The notes under the pieces: model-generated | Told to the model about the DNA's origin: nothing | What the model saw: only the letters and a program-made list of their open reading frames with translations | The model's database searches: none | Source of the DNA: Vibrio furnissii CIP 102972 | GTDB lineage: Bacteria; Pseudomonadota; Gammaproteobacteria; Enterobacterales; Vibrionaceae | Length of the DNA stretch: 54,930 nucleotides | Reading direction: 5' to 3' | Assembly (NCBI RefSeq): GCF_000176175.1 | Contig: NZ_ACZP01000009.1 | Location: 1-54,930, forward strand | Shown here: positions 54,902-54,930 of the stretch, piece by piece | How the letters are laid out: each line of letters starts with the position of its first letter | Position numbering within the stretch: position 1 is the first letter of the stretch | Program-made: the position numbers and the translations under genes

Positions 54902-54930
54902 ATCTTTAAGCAATAACAACATAGGAGTAG

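Overview
The window looks like core chromosome of a Vibrio or close relative (Vibrionaceae, Gammaproteobacteria). The housekeeping genes and their order fit that group: grxD-topB, yejM-yejL-yejK, nhaC-asd, ychE-adhE, rne-rluC and maf(yceF)-yceD, with rpmF expected just beyond the right edge. Protein matches are from memory of the families, so the species is not called.

Left edge (1-2.7 kb): grxD, then topB behind a good LexA-type box. Accessory block (2.8-24.4 kb): a two-winged aromatic-acid catabolic island arranged around one LysR-type regulator that has two DNA-binding domains. The leftward wing encodes, in transcription order, a short Rossmann protein, LigC dehydrogenase, an aldo/keto reductase, a TRAP transporter (DctPQM), 4-hydroxybenzoate 3-monooxygenase (PobA) and a fused gallate dioxygenase (GalA type). 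The rightward wing encodes LigJ hydratase, LigK aldolase, LigU tautomerase, LigI lactonase, the split protocatechuate 4,5-dioxygenase LigA/LigB, a tripartite tricarboxylate transporter (TctCBA), an AroE-like dehydrogenase, the two-domain 3-dehydroshikimate dehydratase QuiC and an AEC permease. Read together: shikimate-type compounds go through AroE and QuiC to protocatechuate; 4-hydroxybenzoate goes through PobA to protocatechuate; protocatechuate goes through LigAB, LigC and LigI to 4-oxalomesaconate; gallate goes through GalA straight to 4-oxalomesaconate; LigU, LigJ and LigK then give pyruvate and oxaloacetate.

Transition (24.4-32.3 kb): a deacetylase-like gene paired with a Nudix hydrolase, a TyrB-type aminotransferase, a HlyD/DUF2955 efflux pair, tRNA-Ser(UGA), the mdtL-yidZ pair and tRNA-Pro(GGG). 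Core (32.4-54.9 kb): yejM/yejL/yejK, a membrane HPt protein, an NhaC-family antiporter, asd, a potassium channel with a zinc ribbon, ychE and adhE with a long regulatory region, a DMT permease, a SulP permease with STAS domain, a DUF481 outer-membrane protein, rne with a long 5' leader, rluC, a Maf-family pyrophosphatase and yceD.

No transposase, integrase, phage gene, CRISPR array or rRNA was seen. Rho-independent terminators and promoter-like elements are listed where the bases support them. The items most worth a second look are the combined gallate/protocatechuate/shikimate island, the tandem-HTH regulator with a perfect palindrome in front of the leftward operon, the LexA box before topB, the adhE control region and the almost leaderless yceD promoter.
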